Assembly: GCA_947382415.1 (NCBI GenBank)
Contig: CANCYO010000059.1
Span: forward strand, 1 to 16,788
From: an uncultured Lachnospiraceae bacterium
GTDB taxonomy: Bacteria > Bacillota > Clostridia > Lachnospirales > Lachnospiraceae
DNA: 16,788 nucleotides
Direction of reading: 5' to 3'
A program made the position numbers and the translations under genes. Under the pieces are notes generated by a model. That model was not told the DNA's origin. It did no database searches and was given only the letters and a program-made list of their open reading frames with translations. Positions 14,145 through 16,788 of this stretch are shown one piece after another (the stretch's first letter is position 1; the number at the start of each line of letters is the position of its first letter).

Positions 14145-16788
14145 ATGAACAGGATTATGAATAACATGTGGAAAAGAGCACTGGCATTTTTGCTTGTTAC
14201 AGCATTGGGGATCGGTGCGGTGGATGTGCCTGTGGTATATGCGCAGGAAAAGGCAGAAACCGGCAGTGCGTGTCTGGGCACAAATGAGACTGCAACAGAC
14301 ACAGATGTGCAGACTGAGAATGCTGCGGCAGCAGACGGAACCACAGAGGGAGATGACGCGGATAAATCTGCTGTTGAAACAGAAAACGGGGGCTGGGATC
14401 AGGTAACTACCCAAAAGATGTTTGAGGGGGACGGTTACAGGGTTACATTTACCCTGACATCCTTTTGGGGGACGGGATATAATGCCAACATTCAGTTGGA
14501 AAATACGGGCAATAGCGTAATCCAGAATTGGAAGCTCAGGTTTGCATTTGATAATGCCATTACAAATATCTGGAATGCAAAAATATGTGAAAATGACGGA
14601 AAAAAGTATGTGGTCGGGAATGTTGGCTGGAATCAGGATATCGCTGTCGGCGGGAGCATTGAGTTTGGCATATCCGGCGATCACGCATTCCGGGGCTTTC
14701 CTGAAAACTATGAACTGATCGGGACGATCGCGGAGGTGAAAGAGGAAGATTATACCGTAGAGTATCATGCCCAGAGTGATTGGGGAAGCGGATTTACGGG
14801 ATCTGTGATCATCACAAACCATACGGATGCCGCTTTGGAGGACTGGGTTTTAGAGTTTGATCTTGACAGGGAGATTACGGAGATCTGGAACGGCGTTATA
14901 GAAGCGCACGAGGGAAACCATTATATTGTGAGGAATGCAACCTATAACAGCACAATCATTCCCGGGGGAAGCGTTTCTTTTGGCGTCAAAGGAAGCGGCG
15001 GCGAGACAGGGGATGAGCCGTATGATTATGAGCTGTATTCCTATGATGGACGTAACACGGGCGAGAAGCCGGAGACAGATTTAAAGCTGGATACCGACAG
15101 TGACGGCGCGCCGGATTACATAGAAGATTACTTTGGAACGGACAAAAACAAAGCGGATACGGACGGGGACGGCCTGTCTGATTTTATTGAGCTGTATTCC
15201 CTGGTGTTAGATCCTCTGAATGCGGATACGGATGGCAATGGCATAGCAGACGGTGACGAGGATCTGGACGGTGATGGGCTGTCCAATCTGTCAGAGATTC
15301 AGATTGGCACCAGTATCTTTAAAACGGACACGGACGGCGACGGTTTGAGCGACAGGGATGAAGTCCGGTTATACGGAACCGATCCCCTAGCAGCAGATAC
15401 GGATTCTGACGGCGTATCCGATTCAAAAGAAATGGAACTCGGGACAGATCCGCTGGTCTATGATGATATTTTTGAGCTTACCGTGAAAGCGGAAGACACG
15501 GACACTGTCAAAGTATCTGTAGAAATGGCGCTGTCCGGCGAACAGGCAGAATCGCTGGCAGTTGAAAGATATGAAAATGATTTCTTTTTCCCGACAGATA
15601 TGCCCGGTTACATTGGCGGAGCCTATGATTTTTCGGTAGATGGAAGTTTTGACCAGGCTACAATCAGGTTTGAGTTTGATCAGGCCCTGCTTGCTGACTC
15701 CGCATTTGACCCAGTCATCTATTATTTTAACGAACAGATGCAACTGCTGGAAGCTTTGGACACCCGTGTGGAGGGCAATGTGGCGTCTGCGGAGGTAACT
15801 CATTTTTCAAAGTATATCCTGTTGAACAGAAAAGTGTTTGATAGCGCTTTTGAGTGGCAGGATGTGTGGAGCTCCACGGGATATTCCGGAGTGGAGGTTG
15901 TGCTGGTCATTGATGATTCGTACAGTATGAGAGAAACCGATCCTTTAAACCAGAGGCTGGAGGTTGCAAAAAATCTGATCGATAAACTTCCTGCTAATAG
16001 TAAAGTGGGTGCGGTCAGGTTTACACACGATATCTATAAGCTGACATCAGTTGTGACCAACGACAGAGAATTGGTTAAATCGTACCTCACAAACAAATAT
16101 TTTGTGGCAAACGGTTTTACTGAAATGTATAAAGCCATCGAGGATTCTTTTTCCATATTCGGGCCGGCGGACAACAATATATTAAGAATGATGGTGGTGC
16201 TGACTGACGGTGATTCATCCAACCTGCTCATGCATTCGTCCGTAGTTGCCGCCGCCAATGATAAAAATATCAGAATCTATACCGTCGGACTTGGCTCTGA
16301 GAATTCCTTTTATTATGATATGTTTTTAAAGCCTCTGGCCCAAAATACGGCAGGTACCTTTTATATGGCTGATAATGCCGGAGAGTTGGAGAATATCTAT
16401 AAAGATATCAATAGAGAGATTGATATTGAATTGGACAGTGACGGAGACGGACTTCCTGATTATTATGAAGAGCATATGGTCATGTTTAATGGGATGAATC
16501 TTGTGCTTGACAAGAATAATCCTGACAGTGACGGGGATGGGGTGCCTGACGGGGAAGAGATTGAGGAACTGAATTTTCGGTATAACAGTGACAGGACGAA
16601 AGTGATCGTGACCGGAAAACTGTTATCAAATCCATTGGAGGCAGATACGGATGGCGACGGTCTTCCCGATGAGGAGGAACTGATCATCGGGACCGATCCG
16701 AAGAATCCGGATACAGACAATGACGGACTGACTGACGGCTTTGAGTATATGCATGGGTATGACCCGCTGGCAGCAGATATTGACGGCG
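14145..16788 (+). CDS. Secreted CBM2-CBM2-TSP3-VWA-TSP3 protein (partial, open at 3' end)
   Basis: A reading frame of 881 codons runs off the window. A signal peptide (1-33, likely cut after VYA) is followed by an acidic low-complexity stretch (34-95). Two CBM2-like cellulose/xylan-binding modules come next (about 98-193, with LTSFWGTGYNANIQLENTG; about 203-300, with SDWGSGFTGSVIITN). Calcium-binding DxDxDG thrombospondin-3-type repeats occupy about 316-441. A beta-rich domain (about 442-583, with PGYIGGAYDFSVDG and VTHFSKYILL) precedes a VWA domain (about 584-760) with an intact metal site: D590-x-S592-x-S594, T659, D688. More TSP3 repeats start at 764. The protein probably sits on the cell surface or outside and binds plant polysaccharide while VWA binds protein. 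No catalytic domain is seen so far. Start ATG 14145 follows GGAGGGAG. The anchor or further domains lie beyond the window. Confidence 0.88.
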   Translation, partial: MNRIMNNMWKRALAFLLVTALGIGAVDVPVVYAQEKAETGSACLGTNETATDTDVQTENAAAADGTTEGDDADKSAVETENGGWDQVTTQKMFEGDGYRVTFTLTSFWGTGYNANIQLENTGNSVIQNWKLRFAFDNAITNIWNAKICENDGKKYVVGNVGWNQDIAVGGSIEFGISGDHAFRGFPENYELIGTIAEVKEEDYTVEYHAQSDWGSGFTGSVIITNHTDAALEDWVLEFDLDREITEIWNGVIEAHEGNHYIVRNATYNSTIIPGGSVSFGVKGSGGETGDEPYDYELYSYDGRNTGEKPETDLKLDTDSDGAPDYIEDYFGTDKNKADTDGDGLSDFIELYSLVLDPLNADTDGNGIADGDEDLDGDGLSNLSEIQIGTSIFKTDTDGDGLSDRDEVRLYGTDPLAADTDSDGVSDSKEMELGTDPLVYDDIFELTVKAEDTDTVKVSVEMALSGEQAESLAVERYENDFFFPTDMPGYIGGAYDFSVDGSFDQATIRFEFDQALLADSAFDPVIYYFNEQMQLLEALDTRVEGNVASAEVTHFSKYILLNRKVFDSAFEWQDVWSSTGYSGVEVVLVIDDSYSMRETDPLNQRLEVAKNLIDKLPANSKVGAVRFTHDIYKLTSVVTNDRELVKSYLTNKYFVANGFTEMYKAIEDSFSIFGPADNNILRMMVVLTDGDSSNLLMHSSVVAAANDKNIRIYTVGLGSENSFYYDMFLKPLAQNTAGTFYMADNAGELENIYKDINREIDIELDSDGDGLPDYYEEHMVMFNGMNLVLDKNNPDSDGDGVPDGEEIEELNFRYNSDRTKVIVTGKLLSNPLEADTDGDGLPDEEELIIGTDPKNPDTDNDGLTDGFEYMHGYDPLAADIDG

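Noticed and set aside
13977..14822. 281-codon minus-strand frame over the start of the surface-protein gene
   Set aside because: It is antisense to a gene with a good promoter, ribosome site, signal peptide and CBM2 modules; its own translation matches no family.
15090..15470. DNA tandem repeat (recurring GACGGNGACGG-type units)
   Set aside because: The similarity comes from coding for DxDxDG calcium-binding repeats within one protein; it is not a separate DNA element.

Overview
The window most likely comes from a gut-type Clostridia genome, probably Lachnospiraceae. The grounds are strong GGAGG-type ribosome binding sites, sigma-A promoters with 17-bp spacers, Clostridia-style small accessory genes, a BlaI/M56 pair, and a secreted CBM2/VWA/calcium-repeat protein. 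This assignment is an inference from protein style; no rRNA or marker gene is present.

Layout. (1) 1-800, minus strand: a two-gene type II toxin-antitoxin operon (Phd/YefM antitoxin, then RelE/ParE toxin) with its own promoter. (2) 908-3440, plus strand: an accessory operon with a zinc-ribbon membrane protein broken by a single-base frameshift, a RimJ/RimL-type acetyltransferase and an ankyrin-repeat protein, closed by a probable terminator. (3) 3492-5190, plus strand, visibly AT-rich: a winged-helix protein fused to a nucleoside deoxyribosyltransferase-like (DRHyd/TIR-like) domain, then a DUF5674-like protein and a small helical protein that overlap by 16 bp. A strong promoter preceded by four RCAAGAA repeats drives this block. 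(4) 5216-11544, plus strand, GC-richer housekeeping DNA: the NADPH glutamate synthase operon gltB-gltD. Its leader holds an intrinsic terminator that competes with an alternative hexaloop hairpin, and there is a strong hairpin between the genes. (5) 11525-13980, minus strand: a BlaI/MecI-family repressor and an M56 (BlaR1-like) membrane metallopeptidase with a non-PBP C-terminal region, driven by a promoter carrying two palindromic operators. The peptidase gene converges on gltD and overlaps it by 20 bp. (6) 14067 to the end, plus strand: a secreted, multidomain CBM2-CBM2-TSP3-VWA-TSP3 protein, open at the window edge.

How the parts fit. GltB and GltD form the enzyme that turns glutamine plus 2-oxoglutarate into two glutamates, and the leader suggests control by transcription antitermination. 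The BlaI/M56 pair is a signal-sensing repressor module for an unknown envelope signal. Blocks 1-3 look like accessory DNA inserted beside the core gltBD locus. The candidate for a less-described system is the DRHyd-like gene with its two small downstream neighbours; a defence role is a hypothesis based on domain type only.
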